Positions 9,200-18,390 of a stretch of DNA of 64,000 nucleotides are shown here, one piece after another. This DNA is from Niastella sp966211305 (lineage in GTDB: Bacteria; Bacteroidota; Bacteroidia; Chitinophagales; Chitinophagaceae). Positions within the stretch are counted from its first letter, which is position 1; each line of letters opens with the position of its first letter. The notes below the pieces were generated by a model. That model was not told the origin of the DNA. It saw only the letters and a program-made list of their open reading frames with translations, and ran no database searches. The stretch spans positions 1 through 64,000 of the forward strand of contig CBIHPC010000001.1 of assembly GCA_966211305.1 (NCBI GenBank), in the 5' to 3' direction. Both the position numbers and the translations under genes were made by a program.

Positions 9200-9421
9200 T
9201 TAGTACTCATCTTCATTAAAGAAGAAGTCATCCTGGCTTGGATAATCTGGCCAGATGTCTTCTATCCCTTCATAGATCTCCCCTTCATCTTCCAGTTCCT
9301 GAAGATTTTCTACCACTTCGATGGGTGCACCGCTACGGATCGCGTAGTCGATAAGCTCATCTTTGGTGGCAGGCCACGGTGCATCTTCGAGATAGGATGC
9401 AAGTTCTAATGTCCAAAACAT
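9200..9421 (-). CDS. DUF2795-type small protein
   Basis: 73 acidic residues with the pattern LxEYAIxxGAPxEVVENLQELEDEGE, matching the small DUF2795-like proteins common in Bacteroidota. Function unknown. No signal or membrane segment, so cytosolic. The ORF is compact and Asp/Glu-rich at the C-terminus (DDFFFNEDEY). It faces away from lolD and probably has its own promoter in the 9422-9668 spacer. Confidence 0.8.
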   Translation of the reverse strand: MFWTLELASYLEDAPWPATKDELIDYAIRSGAPIEVVENLQELEDEGEIYEGIEDIWPDYPSQDDFFFNEDEY

Positions 9422-9668
9422 ACGATTCGCCTGTTTTAAGTTTTAAATCCACGTACAGTTCTGAATTCAGAGGCCGGAGAATAAAGCATGGTTTCTACCC
9501 TCAGCAACCCCTCAATTTTTCGCAAAAGTAACCCTCCTGACGAAAAAACCAAATCTATCTTTGAAAGATAATGGAAGGTTTTCTTAAAAACTTGTCACAA
9601 ATGGTGCCTATGAACGGGAAGCCAATGGTTTGTAGTATCTTGACGGCCATATTAGTAATTCACAACAC

Positions 9669-10319
9669 ATGTTAACAGCGACGAATATTCAGAAATATTA
9701 TGGTGATCTGTGGGTATTGAAAGGGGTTGACCTTGAGATAAAACAGGGCGAAATTGCCAGTATTGTAGGGCCTTCCGGCTCGGGCAAGAGTACGTTGTTA
9801 CATATTTTGGGAACACTCGATAAGCCCGATAAAGGGGAAGTAAGGGTGGGAAACCAGCGTATCGACTTCCTGAACGAAAAACAGATGGCGGCTTTTCGTA
9901 ATAACCATGTGGGATTTGTTTTCCAGTTCCACCATTTATTGCCCGAATTTACCGCCCTCGAAAATGTGTGTATCCCGGGCTGGATGGCCGGCCGGCGCAA
10001 ATCGGAAGTGGAGCAATATGCTTTATCGTTATTACAGATGTTGGGGCTCGAAAAGCGCGTTGGCAATAAACCCAATGCCCTGTCGGGTGGCGAGCAGCAA
10101 CGGGTTGCCGTAGCGCGGGCCCTGATAAATAAACCTAATATCATTTTTGCCGATGAGCCTACGGGCAACCTCGATTCGGCCAACGCCCACGAGTTGCACC
10201 AGTTGTTCTTTTCGCTGCGGCAGCAGTTCAACCAGTCATTCCTGATAGTTACCCATAACGAAGAGCTGGCGCAAATGAGCGACAGGATATTGCATATGAA
10301 GGATGGGAAGATTGTTTAA
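9669..10319 (+). CDS. lolD: LolD-like ABC transporter ATP-binding protein
   Basis: 216 residues. The ATPase of a LolCDE/MacB-class exporter that extracts lipoproteins or other substrates from the inner membrane. Walker A GPSGSGKST (34-42), Q-loop FVFQFHHLLPEF, signature LSGGEQQRVAVARAL near 139, Walker B IIFADEPTGNLDS and H-loop VTHNEE are all present. The LLPEFTALENV segment fits LolD. No permease gene is adjacent, so the partner must lie elsewhere. A perfect TATCTTTG box at 9556-9563 could be the promoter, giving a leader of about 100 nt. Confidence 0.85.
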   Translation: MLTATNIQKYYGDLWVLKGVDLEIKQGEIASIVGPSGSGKSTLLHILGTLDKPDKGEVRVGNQRIDFLNEKQMAAFRNNHVGFVFQFHHLLPEFTALENVCIPGWMAGRRKSEVEQYALSLLQMLGLEKRVGNKPNALSGGEQQRVAVARALINKPNIIFADEPTGNLDSANAHELHQLFFSLRQQFNQSFLIVTHNEELAQMSDRILHMKDGKIV

Positions 10320-10320
10320 T

Positions 10321-10464
10321 TAATGTGCTAATTCGATAATTAGCTAATACGGGTTCGCGAATTGCGGGTAACTCGTCGAAATAAAGCCTCATACATGTCA
10401 AATTACCGGTAGATGATCGAAAACCCGCCTGACAGGTTCTTCCATTGGCACATTAGCCAATTAG
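10321..10464. repeat. Inverted TAATGTGC arms between lolD and the adenosyltransferase gene
   Basis: TAATGTGCTAATTCGATAAT starts right after the lolD stop. GGCACATTAGCCAATTAG (10447-10464) is its partial reverse complement and ends at the stop of the convergent gene. The exact inverted core is TAATGTGC / GCACATTA. No terminator with a T-run is evident. Confidence 0.6.
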
Positions 10465-11021
10465 ATTCTGGGTTTCCACGGAATTTCTTCAATGCCCATC
10501 TGGTGGCCGGTATAACGGGCAAGCACAAATAAATAATCGCTGAGGCGGTTGAGGTATTTCAGAATAATGCCATCCACTTCGAGGCTTTCCTGGTCGAGGC
10601 GAACGCAGCAGCGCTCGGCGCGGCGGCATACGCAACGGGCTACATGCAGTTGGGAAAGGGTAGGGTGGCCGCCGGGTAAAATAAAACTCTTCATGGGCGG
10701 TATAACCTCATTCATGCGGTCTATTTCCTTTTCGAGCAGAATAGCGTCTTCTTCTTTTAAATCGGGTATACGTAGTTTGGGCTCTTTTACGGGGTCGCAG
10801 GCGAGGGAGGCGTTCATGGTGAACAGGCGGTCCTGTACTTCCTGTAAAATGTTTCTGGCGGCTTCGTCGGTTAGCAGGTCGCGGCATAACCCGATCCATG
10901 AGCTTAACTCATCAACGGTGCCATAGGCTTCAATACGCAGGTGCGATTTAGGAACTTTTGTTCCGCCTATTAATGATGTAGCACCTTTGTCTCCGGTTTT
11001 GGTGTATATTTTTTGCGCCAT
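10461..11021 (-). CDS. Cob(I)yrinic acid a,c-diamide adenosyltransferase (PduO/MMAB type)
   Basis: 186 residues. It transfers the adenosyl group of ATP to cob(I)alamin. Family hallmarks are visible: KIYTKTGDKGATSLIGG at the N-terminus (the ATP-binding loop), EAYGTVDELSSWIGL, then FILPGGHPTLSQLHVARCVCRRAER and LNRLSDYLFVLAR near the C-terminus. Full length for the PduO class. It is convergent with lolD. No corrinoid biosynthesis genes are adjacent, so it more likely activates salvaged cobalamin. Confidence 0.93.
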   Translation of the reverse strand: MAQKIYTKTGDKGATSLIGGTKVPKSHLRIEAYGTVDELSSWIGLCRDLLTDEAARNILQEVQDRLFTMNASLACDPVKEPKLRIPDLKEEDAILLEKEIDRMNEVIPPMKSFILPGGHPTLSQLHVARCVCRRAERCCVRLDQESLEVDGIILKYLNRLSDYLFVLARYTGHQMGIEEIPWKPRI

Positions 11022-11030
11022 GGCAGGTCA

Positions 11031-11065
11031 ATGTGATAATGTGATAATTTGATAATGTGATAATG
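11031..11065. repeat. TGTGATAAT word repeat before the adenosyltransferase gene
   Basis: Four to five tandem degenerate copies of TGTGATAAT lie 10 bp upstream of the ATG (minus strand). On the gene's strand they read ATTATCACATTATCA towards the start codon, the same orientation as before rsmI. Confidence 0.7.
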
Positions 11066-11220
11066 GGGGAATCGGCAATACCCTTGGGCCGGGTCGCGGG
11101 CAATAAACGCATTCTCCCGGGTACGCTCAGGCTTTCGCCCCCGGCAACTGGTAATCGAAACCCCGCAACCTGGAACCTGATTCAGCTGCCCATGGCTTGT
11201 AACTTCACACGCTAACGGCT

Positions 11221-11931
11221 TCACGCCTCTACGCCTTGTTGCCTCGCTACCCTCTTTGTATCGCTTTCAATCAGTCCGTCGCGAAGGCGAACAACGCGTT
11301 TGGCGTAATTGGCAATATCCTCTTCATGGGTAACCAGCACCACGGTATTACCGGCGGCCTGGATCTGGCTGAAGATATCCATGATCTCTTTGGAGGTTTT
11401 GGTATCGAGGTTACCTGTAGGCTCATCGGCCAGGATAAGTGACGGGTTATTTACCAGGGCGCGCGCAATGGCTACACGCTGGCACTGACCGCCCGAAAGC
11501 TCATTGGGTTTGTGATGGCTTCTGTCTTCCAGTCCTACTTTTTTGATCACTTCCATAGCCATCTCCGTACGCTGTTTCCGGCCCACGCCGGCATAAACCA
11601 GCGGCAGGGCCACGTTTTCGAGGGCGCTAAGGCGGGGCAGCAGGTTGAACTGCTGGAAAACGAAACCGATCTCTTTATTTCGTACATCGGCAAGGTTGTC
11701 ATCGGGCATTTTACTAACATCCTGTCCGTTCAGCACATAACGGCCTGCCGAGGGGGAGTCGAGACAACCGAGAATATTCATCAGGGTACTTTTGCCCGAA
11801 CCGGAAGGACCCATCAGGGCAACATATTCGTTGTTGAAGATATTGAGGTCTATTCCCTTCAGTACCTGTAATTCCTGCCGTCCCATAAAATAACTCTTGC
11901 GTATGCCCTCAAGTTGAATGATCGCATTCAT
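11221..11931 (-). CDS. MacB-type ABC transporter ATP-binding protein
   Basis: 236 residues. Walker A GPSGSGKST (41-49), Q-loop FVFQQFNLLPRLSALENV, signature ELSGGQCQRVAIARAL, Walker B LILADEPTGNLDT and H-loop VTHEED are all present. The sequence pattern (MGRQELQVLKGIDL) fits the MacB/FtsE-like macrolide or lipoprotein exporter class. No permease or membrane-fusion gene is next to it. A second, more LolD-like ATPase lies 1.5 kb away; the two are paralogues rather than recent duplicates. Confidence 0.88.
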   Translation of the reverse strand: MNAIIQLEGIRKSYFMGRQELQVLKGIDLNIFNNEYVALMGPSGSGKSTLMNILGCLDSPSAGRYVLNGQDVSKMPDDNLADVRNKEIGFVFQQFNLLPRLSALENVALPLVYAGVGRKQRTEMAMEVIKKVGLEDRSHHKPNELSGGQCQRVAIARALVNNPSLILADEPTGNLDTKTSKEIMDIFSQIQAAGNTVVLVTHEEDIANYAKRVVRLRDGLIESDTKRVARQQGVEA

Positions 11932-12001
11932 AGTAAAAGTTTAAAGCCGGGTAATTGGGTTGGTTTTGGCCGATACTACAGGAAGCGGTCGCCAGCGCCG
12001 G

Positions 12002-12295
12002 TTAATCTTTTTTGATCACTTTTGGCACTTTAAAGAACGTTCCGTCTGAATCGGGCGCGTTTTTCAACGCTTCTTCACGCGGAATTGATCCCTTTACCAC
12101 ATCTTCACGTAACACATTGACAGCGTCGGTCATATGTAAAAGCGGTTCAACCCCGGTGGTATCCAGTTCATTAAGTTTGTCGACGAAATGGATCATTCGT
12201 TGCAGGTCGCCCTTGATTATTTCTTTTTCCTGTTCGTTGAACTGCAGGCGGGCCAGGTTGGCCAGGTTTTGCACCAATGCATCATTTACTTCCAT
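12002..12295 (-). CDS. gatC: Aspartyl/glutamyl-tRNA amidotransferase subunit C
   Basis: 97 residues, the usual GatC length. GatC is the small scaffold of the GatCAB enzyme that converts Glu-tRNA(Gln) or Asp-tRNA(Asn) to the amidated form. The family pattern is visible: VQNLANLARLQFNEQE near the start, LDTTGVEPLLHMTD in the middle and LREDVVKGSIPREEALKNAP with GTFFKVPKVI at the end. gatA and gatB are not in the window. A TATTTTTG sequence lies only 5 bp before the ATG, so it may be leaderless or the box may be fortuitous. Confidence 0.93.
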   Translation of the reverse strand: MEVNDALVQNLANLARLQFNEQEKEIIKGDLQRMIHFVDKLNELDTTGVEPLLHMTDAVNVLREDVVKGSIPREEALKNAPDSDGTFFKVPKVIKKD

Positions 12296-12358
12296 AGTGA
12301 CAAAAATAACTCAATATGGCCAATGTACTAAAGTGATAATTTGTTGATATGCTAATGA

Positions 12359-12560
12359 ATGGTGAGTGGTCAATGGTCAATGGTGAATGGTCAAACGTTG
12401 CAAGGTGAAGGCTTAAAGCCGAAAGCAGGAAGCCAATACAGGCTGCAAGCTGAAAGCTTCACGCTGCAGGCAAATACAGCCTAAGGCCGAAAGCCTAAAG
12501 CCAGCTTAAAGCCGAAAGCCAATAGCAGAAAGCAATTACAGCTGCGGGCCGAAAACCCAA
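12359..12560. repeat. Word-repeat-rich spacer before trpS
   Basis: The gap 12296-12709 is non-coding. It contains a GGTCAATGGT / GGTGAATGGT tandem (12359-12395) and then many GCCGAAAGC, AAAGCC and AAGCTGAAAGC words up to about 12545. An ACCACAAACCATAAACTAC word is at 12665. The same word families recur near 18.6-18.9, 28.9-29.0 and 32.9 kb. Confidence 0.65.
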
Positions 12561-12709
12561 AACTCAAAACCCCGGCCCACGTACAACCGCTAAAAACAAA
12601 ACTGACATTCAATGGGTTGTGCATCAGCGAGAATGATTTCAGGCGGCCGGCCCCAATAGAAACAACCACAAACCATAAACTACAAACAATTCTTATCTTC
12701 GCGCTCCTT

Positions 12710-13717
12710 ATGCAAAGTGTTAAGAAAGAGATCGTCATGGGCGGTATCCGTCCCACAGGGTTTTTGCACCTCGGCAATTATTTTGGCGCCCTGCGCAATT
12801 TTGTGCGCATGCAGGATGAGTATCCCTGCTTTTTTATGCTGGCCGACCTGCATTCGCTTACTACCCACCCCGATACAAAGGAGTTAAAAAATAATATACA
12901 CCGGGTACTGGCCGAACATTTGGCCAGCGGCCTCAATCCCGATAAATGCGCCCTGTACTGCCAGAGCCATGTTTTTGAAACTTCTGAACTGTACCTGTAC
13001 CTGAATATGGTGTCGATGGTAGGGGAGCTGCAAAAGACCCCCACTTTCAAAGACAAGGTGCGCCAGCATCCACAGAACGTAAATGCCGGTTTGTTAACTT
13101 ACCCGGTATTACAGGCCGCCGATATTCTTTTACACCGCGCCCACCTGGTGCCGGTAGGTAAAGACCAGGAGCAGCACCTTGAAATGGCCCGCAATATTGC
13201 AGTACGTTTTGCACATCATTATGGCGATGTATTTCCTGAACCGGTTGCCTTTAATTATGGCAGCGAACTGGTAAAAGTTCCAAGCCTCGATGGCGCCGGC
13301 AAAATGAGCAAGAGCGAGAACCAGTATGCTACGCTATATCTCAGTGATCCCGATGACCTCATACGTAAAAAAGTAATGAAGGCCACAACCGATAGTGGTC
13401 CCAAAGAACCCAACACGCCCAAACCCGATTACATTGAGAACCTGTTCCTGCTGATGAAACTGGTAAGTACGCCCGAAGTTGTTCAAAAGTTTGAAGCGGA
13501 TTATAATGCATGTACCATCAGGTATGGCGATATGAAAAAACAACTGGCCGAAGACATGGTGAATTTTATTAGCCCCATACGTGAAAAAGCAGCAGCCATT
13601 CAACAGGACACCGGATACCTGAAAAAAGTAATGATACAGGGAGCCGAAAAAGCCCGGGTAAGCGCTCAGGCCACTATGAAGGTGGTACGTGACGCCATGG
13701 GGTTGAATTATTATTAA
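12710..13717 (+). CDS. trpS: Tryptophanyl-tRNA synthetase
   Basis: 335 residues. A class I aminoacyl-tRNA synthetase charging tRNA(Trp). The HIGH-like motif is TGFLHLGNY and the KMSKS motif is KMSKSEN. PVGKDQEQHLEMARNIA is the tryptophanyl-adenylate binding segment. The start at ATG 12710 gives MQSVKKEIVMGGIRPTG; an upstream in-frame start would lie in repetitive intergenic DNA. TATCTTCG at 12694-12701, one mismatch from TAnnTTTG, is a likely -7 box. Confidence 0.95.
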   Translation: MQSVKKEIVMGGIRPTGFLHLGNYFGALRNFVRMQDEYPCFFMLADLHSLTTHPDTKELKNNIHRVLAEHLASGLNPDKCALYCQSHVFETSELYLYLNMVSMVGELQKTPTFKDKVRQHPQNVNAGLLTYPVLQAADILLHRAHLVPVGKDQEQHLEMARNIAVRFAHHYGDVFPEPVAFNYGSELVKVPSLDGAGKMSKSENQYATLYLSDPDDLIRKKVMKATTDSGPKEPNTPKPDYIENLFLLMKLVSTPEVVQKFEADYNACTIRYGDMKKQLAEDMVNFISPIREKAAAIQQDTGYLKKVMIQGAEKARVSAQATMKVVRDAMGLNYY

Positions 13718-13775
13718 AAAACACCGGCGAACAGGTTGAAAACCGGAAAGAATTGATATCTTAAATTTTTGATTG

Positions 13776-13796
13776 CCCCGCAAGGATCGGGGTTTA
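13776..13796 (+). terminator. Weak hairpin after trpS
   Basis: CCCCG and CGGGG arms with a 7-base loop, followed by only three T. It could be a weak terminator or an attenuator ahead of the kinase gene at 13844. Confidence 0.35.
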
Positions 13797-13843
13797 TCGG
13801 AAATAGTAACGGGAAAATTAAAACGGGATAGAACTCTACAATA

Positions 13844-14479
13844 ATGGCAAAGACTAAGAAACCGAAGCATATTGCTGTAGCGGGTAATATCGGCGCGGGC
13901 AAAACTACGCTCACCGAACTGCTCAGTAAACATTATCGCTGGATACCCCAGTTTGAAGATGTAGACCATAACCCCTATCTGTTCGATTTTTATGACGATA
14001 TGCCGCGGTGGAGTTTTAACCTGCAGATCTACTTCCTTAACAGCCGTCTCAAACAACTGAACGATATTCACCGCGGTACCGAAACCGTGGTGCAGGACAG
14101 AACGATATACGAAGACGCTTACATCTTTGCTCCAAACCTGCATGAAATGGGCCTTATGAGCAAGCGCGATTTCGATAATTATTTCATGTTCTTCGAAACC
14201 TTGAAAACAATGGTGCAGCCGCCCGATATGCTCATTTACCTGAAAGCATCGGTGCCTACGCTGGTTGCGCAAATTCAGAAACGCGGTCGCGAATACGAAG
14301 AGAACATCCGGCTCGATTATCTGAAGCGCCTCAACGATTTCTATAACAAATGGATCGATGGGTATAAAGAAGGCCCCCTGCTGGTGATAGACATCGATAA
14401 AAATAAGTTTCCCGAAAACGACGAGCACCTCGGTGATATCATTCGTAAGATAGATTCGCAGTTATACGGTTTGTTTTAA
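13844..14479 (+). CDS. Deoxynucleoside kinase (dGK/dAK-like)
   Basis: 211 residues. It phosphorylates deoxynucleosides for salvage. The P-loop is GNIGAGKT (14-21). The ED motif (FEDVDHNPYL) binds the nucleoside, the DRx-like motif is QDRTIYEDAYIF, and the lid arginines lie in RGREYEENI. The profile is closest to the bacterial dGuo/dAdo kinases; substrate preference cannot be read from sequence alone. Its stop lies 2 bp before the next gene's ATG, so the two are probably co-transcribed. Confidence 0.9.
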   Translation: MAKTKKPKHIAVAGNIGAGKTTLTELLSKHYRWIPQFEDVDHNPYLFDFYDDMPRWSFNLQIYFLNSRLKQLNDIHRGTETVVQDRTIYEDAYIFAPNLHEMGLMSKRDFDNYFMFFETLKTMVQPPDMLIYLKASVPTLVAQIQKRGREYEENIRLDYLKRLNDFYNKWIDGYKEGPLLVIDIDKNKFPENDEHLGDIIRKIDSQLYGLF

Positions 14480-14481
14480 AT

Positions 14482-15981
14482 ATGGAAGCAGTGGCAAACC
14501 TGTTTAAAAAATTTTTGGCAGCCAATTGGTGCTTTATTGGCGTAGTCGTTTTTTTTATTGTTCATGGCTATAGCGAGTATCAGCATGTTGTTCCATTCAA
14601 AACTATAATACCGCTGTTATCGCTGCTATTGGCCGCCGCTGTACTTTTATTTTTAATTAACCGGAAACTGCTAGGGTCGCCCGAAAAAGCCAATCTGCTC
14701 ACTTCATTTATTATTTTCGTGGTGCTTTTTTTTGGCGTTTTCCAGGATTTCCTCGTTCAATTCCGTTTTTTGGCCGATTTTACCAGGTTTCGCTTCTTTG
14801 TTCCCTTCATGCTGTTATTGATAGTAGTTTTTTTTATCTGGATAAAAAAAACAAACAGGTCACTGCACAAATCCATCTTGTATTTGAATACACTGCTTTT
14901 AATTTACATTCTCTTTGATGCAGGTAGCATATCAAAGCACCGGTTCACGCCATCGAATACCGCTGGCAATGAACTGGCAAAGCATCAACTGCATACCTGC
15001 GATACCTGCAGTAAACCACCCGTGTATCTGATCTTACTCGACGGCTATTTTGGTTCCAAAGGATTGAAGGCATATTTTAATTACGATAACACCCGGTTCG
15101 AGAACTTTTTACAGCGCAACGATTTTCACGTTGTTCCATCAACCCACAGTAATTATTTGTTCACGCTGTATTCAATGGCTTCTTTATTGAATATGAAATA
15201 TCTGGAAGGGATCGGTGAACCGGTTTTATCGAATCATTATGGATATATTACCGCAGCCACAGGCATTAAGGAAAATTTAGTTTGTAAATTCTTTGCCAGT
15301 CAGGGTTATTCCATTAACAATTTTTCGATTTTCGACGTAGCCGGCATTCCGGCTGGTTACAGCTCGGGCCTTTTAACCGAGAAGGTGCAATTGATCAACA
15401 GCCAAACCATGTATTACCGCGTTAATAAATGGCTGCTTTCTTTTCCCGGAAAGATCGGACTGAAAAAGCAAAGTGCCGAGGAGTATGAAAATAGTTTCAT
15501 TAACAATAACGAAGCGGTTATGGAGCGCACGTTACTGCAAAGCCGCTCTCAAAACAAACAGCCTTCGTTTACTTATTGTCATCTGGTAATGCCCCATGAG
15601 CCTTACGTATTGGACAGCAATGGCGTTAGAATAAGAAATACCGCCGGTTTGGAAAGGCTTTCAAAAGACAGTATCGACCAGTTGTTTTTACAATATGAGA
15701 TCTATGTGAATAAAAGGATTTCCACTTTTATTGAAGAATTGAAAAAAACAACAGCCGGAAATGCGGTGATCTTATTAATGAGCGACCATGGGTATAAGGA
15801 GGCCAGAATTACCAATGATGCCACCATGCCGTTTTACAACCTGAATGCGGTATACCTTCCTCAAAAAAACTATTCGGGTTGGTACAGCGGAATAAGTAAT
15901 GTAAACCAGTTCAGGGTATTGTTGAATACATTATTTCATCAGCAAATGCCGTTGCTGGCCGATTCTATAGTTACCCGTTAA
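14482..15981 (+). CDS. Membrane-bound sulfatase-fold hydrolase/transferase
   Basis: 499 residues. The first 140 or so form about five hydrophobic membrane segments. The remainder is an alkaline-phosphatase-superfamily domain: the metal-binding LILLDGYFG segment near 185, a Ser/Thr-rich THSNYLFTLYSMAS region where the LtaS/EptA class places its nucleophile, HLVMPHEPY and LLMSDHGYKEAR near the C-terminus. There is no C/S-x-P-x-R sulfatase signature, so a phosphotransferase acting on lipids or surface glycans is more likely than a true sulfatase. Substrate unknown. Confidence 0.8.
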   Translation: MEAVANLFKKFLAANWCFIGVVVFFIVHGYSEYQHVVPFKTIIPLLSLLLAAAVLLFLINRKLLGSPEKANLLTSFIIFVVLFFGVFQDFLVQFRFLADFTRFRFFVPFMLLLIVVFFIWIKKTNRSLHKSILYLNTLLLIYILFDAGSISKHRFTPSNTAGNELAKHQLHTCDTCSKPPVYLILLDGYFGSKGLKAYFNYDNTRFENFLQRNDFHVVPSTHSNYLFTLYSMASLLNMKYLEGIGEPVLSNHYGYITAATGIKENLVCKFFASQGYSINNFSIFDVAGIPAGYSSGLLTEKVQLINSQTMYYRVNKWLLSFPGKIGLKKQSAEEYENSFINNNEAVMERTLLQSRSQNKQPSFTYCHLVMPHEPYVLDSNGVRIRNTAGLERLSKDSIDQLFLQYEIYVNKRISTFIEELKKTTAGNAVILLMSDHGYKEARITNDATMPFYNLNAVYLPQKNYSGWYSGISNVNQFRVLLNTLFHQQMPLLADSIVTR

Positions 15982-16511
15982 TTTTTCTGCTGATAGTTGG
16001 CAAAGAGCTCAAGGCTTTTGAGGTCTGCATCTATCTTTTTTAGCCATTCCAGCTGTTTGGGCTTGTTGCGGGAGTAATCGGTTTCCTGGTCGTACTGCAG
16101 CTGGGTTTGCCGGTGTTGTTTCATGGCATTCTCGTATAACTGGTTTATATCGGTACCGGCTGTTTTGGCATTGAACCGGTACGCTTTCATGAGCTTGTTC
16201 AGTTTGCGGGCATATATTTCGGCAATATCGAAATGGCCCTGCTCATGCGCCAGCACTTCATTGTTCTTTATACGCACCCACGAGCGGGTCTTATCAAAAC
16301 TGCATTTGATGGAATACTGAAATCCTTCCTCATCGTAGCCGAATTCGATATTGATATTACTGCTGGTAAGCGCGGCATTGGTTGAATGCGGATCGGGACT
16401 ACCGGTGAAATCGCTCCAGGTAAGCTTGCGCGAAGCGCTCCAGGGGATCAGGTTATTCGTTTGTATAACGGTAACACACGTCAGCAGTAAAGAAAATAAG
16501 ACTTTGCTCAT
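15978..16511 (-). CDS. DUF922 putative zinc metalloprotease-like protein
   Basis: 177 residues from the ATG giving MSKVLFSLLLTC, which forms a signal peptide; an upstream ATG adds nine unlikely residues. The core has ISWSxxRKLTWSDFxG-like sequence (PWSASRKLTWSDFTGSPD) and the HEQGHFDIAEIYARKL motif, a HExxH-type zinc site typical of DUF922. Probably periplasmic. It ends convergently with the sulfatase-fold gene, overlapping it by 4 bp. Confidence 0.85.
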   Translation of the reverse strand: MSKVLFSLLLTCVTVIQTNNLIPWSASRKLTWSDFTGSPDPHSTNAALTSSNINIEFGYDEEGFQYSIKCSFDKTRSWVRIKNNEVLAHEQGHFDIAEIYARKLNKLMKAYRFNAKTAGTDINQLYENAMKQHRQTQLQYDQETDYSRNKPKQLEWLKKIDADLKSLELFANYQQKN

Positions 16512-16603
16512 AATGGGGGCCCTTAAACACAACAGCAACTTAAATCAATTCGCAGTAAACTATTTCCTAAAATTTACGAAAATCAAAGGAACCAGGTAAA
16601 ATT

Positions 16604-16635
16604 AAAAGGTTGCCCCATTTAAGAGACAACCTTTT
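16604..16635 (-). terminator. Likely pckA terminator
   Basis: AAAAGGTTG and CAACCTTTT are exact 9-bp arms around a 14-base loop. On the minus strand a TTTTAATTTT run follows. It lies about 92 bp beyond the pckA stop codon. Confidence 0.6.
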
Positions 16636-16727
16636 CTATGGCAAAGTAATCGTTGAGACCGAAATGCTTTTGTTAAAAAGCGTTCTAATTTCAATAAAAT
16701 ATCTGAAAGACGAACAAAAACATCAAA

Positions 16728-18335
16728 CTATATTTTTGGAGCGGCCGCCAGTACTTCCGGCGCAACGCCCGATGCATATTTCTCAAAATTGGTAATGAAC
16801 TGTTTAGCCAGGCTTTCGGCTGTTTTATCGTACGCTTCCTTATCGGCCCAGGTATTACGCGGGTTCAATATCATGGAAGGAACGCCCGGGCAGCTGGTGG
16901 GCATCGCCATGCCAAAAACCGGGTGCGTTTCGAATGCTGCCTGGTTAAGCTGGCCGTTAAGCGCAGCGCTGATCATGGCGCGGGTATACGACAGTTTCAT
17001 GCGGCTGCCGGTTCCGTAGGAGCCGCCCGTCCAGCCGGTATTGATCAGCCACACATTGGCATGGTATTTTTTCAGTTTTTCACCCAGCATGCCTGCATAA
17101 AAGCCGGGGTGCAGGGGCAGGAAGGGGGCGCCAAAACATGCGCTGAAGGTTGATTTGGGTTCGGTAACGCCCGCTTCGGTGCCTGCTACTTTAGCCGTGT
17201 AGCCCGAAATGAACTGGTACATAGCCTGTGCGGGCGTGAGTTTTGAAACCGGGGGCAGAACGCCATAAGCATCGCAGGTGAGAAAAAAGATATTTTCGGG
17301 AATACCGCCCGTTGCCGGTTCCTTGGCGTTACAGATATAATGCAGCGGGTAAGAAACGCGGGTATTTTCGGTAATGCATTTATTGGTGTAATCGATTTCC
17401 GTTGTGCCGGGGTAGAAGTTGGTATTCTCAACCAGCGCACCATTACGGATAGCCGCAAATATGGCGGGTTCCTTTTCGGCGCTCAGGTCAATACACTTGG
17501 CATAACAACCGCCTTCGAAATTGAACACGCCCTGGTCGTTCCAGCCATGCTCATCGTCACCGATCAGTTTGCGATCGGGGTCGGCGCTAAGTGTTGTTTT
17601 GCCGGTGCCGCTAAGGCCAAAGAAAAGGGCGGTATCGCCATCCTTGCCGATGTTGGCCGAGCAGTGCATGCTTAGTACGCCTTTGTCGTGCGGTAGAATA
17701 TAATTGAGAATAGAGAAAATACCTTTTTTGATCTCGCCGGTATAACCGCTGCCGGCGATGAGGATAGTGCGGTGTTTAAAGCTGATCACCGCCGCGTTGT
17801 GCTGGCGAACGCAGCATTCTATGGGGTCGAGTTTTAAGCCGGGGGCTGCCAGAATGTGCCAGTCGGGTGTGAAATGGTCAAGTTCCTCTTCTTCGGGGCG
17901 CAGGAACATATTGTAGGCAAACAGGTTGCTCCAGGGATTGTCGTTTATTACCCGAATGTTCAGTCGGTAGCGGGGTTCGGCGCATGCATAGGAATCGCGC
18001 ACCCACAGTTCGGGCTGAACGTTCAGGTAGTCGAGGATCTTTTTTCGAATGCAGTGGAAATATTTTTCATCCAGCGGAATGTTGAAGTCATTCCAGTGTA
18101 CGGAGTTTTCAGTGATCTCGTCTTTTACAATGAATTTGTCTTTGGGACTGCGGCCGGTAAACTCGCCTGTTTTTACAACGAGCGCTCCGGTGTTGTTCAG
18201 TTCGCCCTGGTGTAACCGTAATGTGTCCTGCACCAGTTCATCGGCCGGTAACTGATAGTGCAATAAATTGTTGGTTGAGTGAAGTCCCAGCTCCTCAAGT
18301 CCTTTCGTGGGGATGGCAATTGTTGTTAGTGACAT
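16728..18335 (-). CDS. pckA: Phosphoenolpyruvate carboxykinase (ATP)
   Basis: 535 residues. Interconverts oxaloacetate and phosphoenolpyruvate using ATP, the first committed step of gluconeogenesis. ATP-type signatures are present: RSPKDKFIV, the kinase-1a P-loop GLSGTGKTTLSAD, the metal-binding GDDEHGWND and FEGGCYAKCIDL. The start was set at the ATG giving MSLTTIAIPTK; a longer version would start upstream, at or inside the promoter. It is well conserved with no disrupted motif. Confidence 0.96.
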   Translation of the reverse strand: MSLTTIAIPTKGLEELGLHSTNNLLHYQLPADELVQDTLRLHQGELNNTGALVVKTGEFTGRSPKDKFIVKDEITENSVHWNDFNIPLDEKYFHCIRKKILDYLNVQPELWVRDSYACAEPRYRLNIRVINDNPWSNLFAYNMFLRPEEEELDHFTPDWHILAAPGLKLDPIECCVRQHNAAVISFKHRTILIAGSGYTGEIKKGIFSILNYILPHDKGVLSMHCSANIGKDGDTALFFGLSGTGKTTLSADPDRKLIGDDEHGWNDQGVFNFEGGCYAKCIDLSAEKEPAIFAAIRNGALVENTNFYPGTTEIDYTNKCITENTRVSYPLHYICNAKEPATGGIPENIFFLTCDAYGVLPPVSKLTPAQAMYQFISGYTAKVAGTEAGVTEPKSTFSACFGAPFLPLHPGFYAGMLGEKLKKYHANVWLINTGWTGGSYGTGSRMKLSYTRAMISAALNGQLNQAAFETHPVFGMAMPTSCPGVPSMILNPRNTWADKEAYDKTAESLAKQFITNFEKYASGVAPEVLAAAPKI

Positions 18336-18359
18336 ACAAGCGTTCGTTTGTTTACGGCT

Positions 18360-18390
18360 CAAAGATAGAATTAAAATTTATCCATACCAA
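18360..18390 (-). promoter_or_regulatory. pckA promoter
   Basis: On the minus strand TATCTTTG (18367-18360) matches the -7 consensus. A TTG (18390-18388) lies 20 bp upstream, in the expected -33 position. The start codon at 18335 is about 25 bp downstream. Confidence 0.55.

Noticed and set aside
13334..14428. Long open frame on the minus strand (364 codons) opposite trpS 3' end and the deoxynucleoside kinase
   Set aside because: It is antisense to two clearly conserved genes, is rich in Phe, His and Ile as expected from reverse-complemented coding DNA, and has no recognisable domain.
14482..15981. True sulfatase needing formylglycine
   Set aside because: No C/S-x-P-x-R signature is present. 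The architecture with N-terminal membrane helices fits LtaS/EptA-like transferases better.
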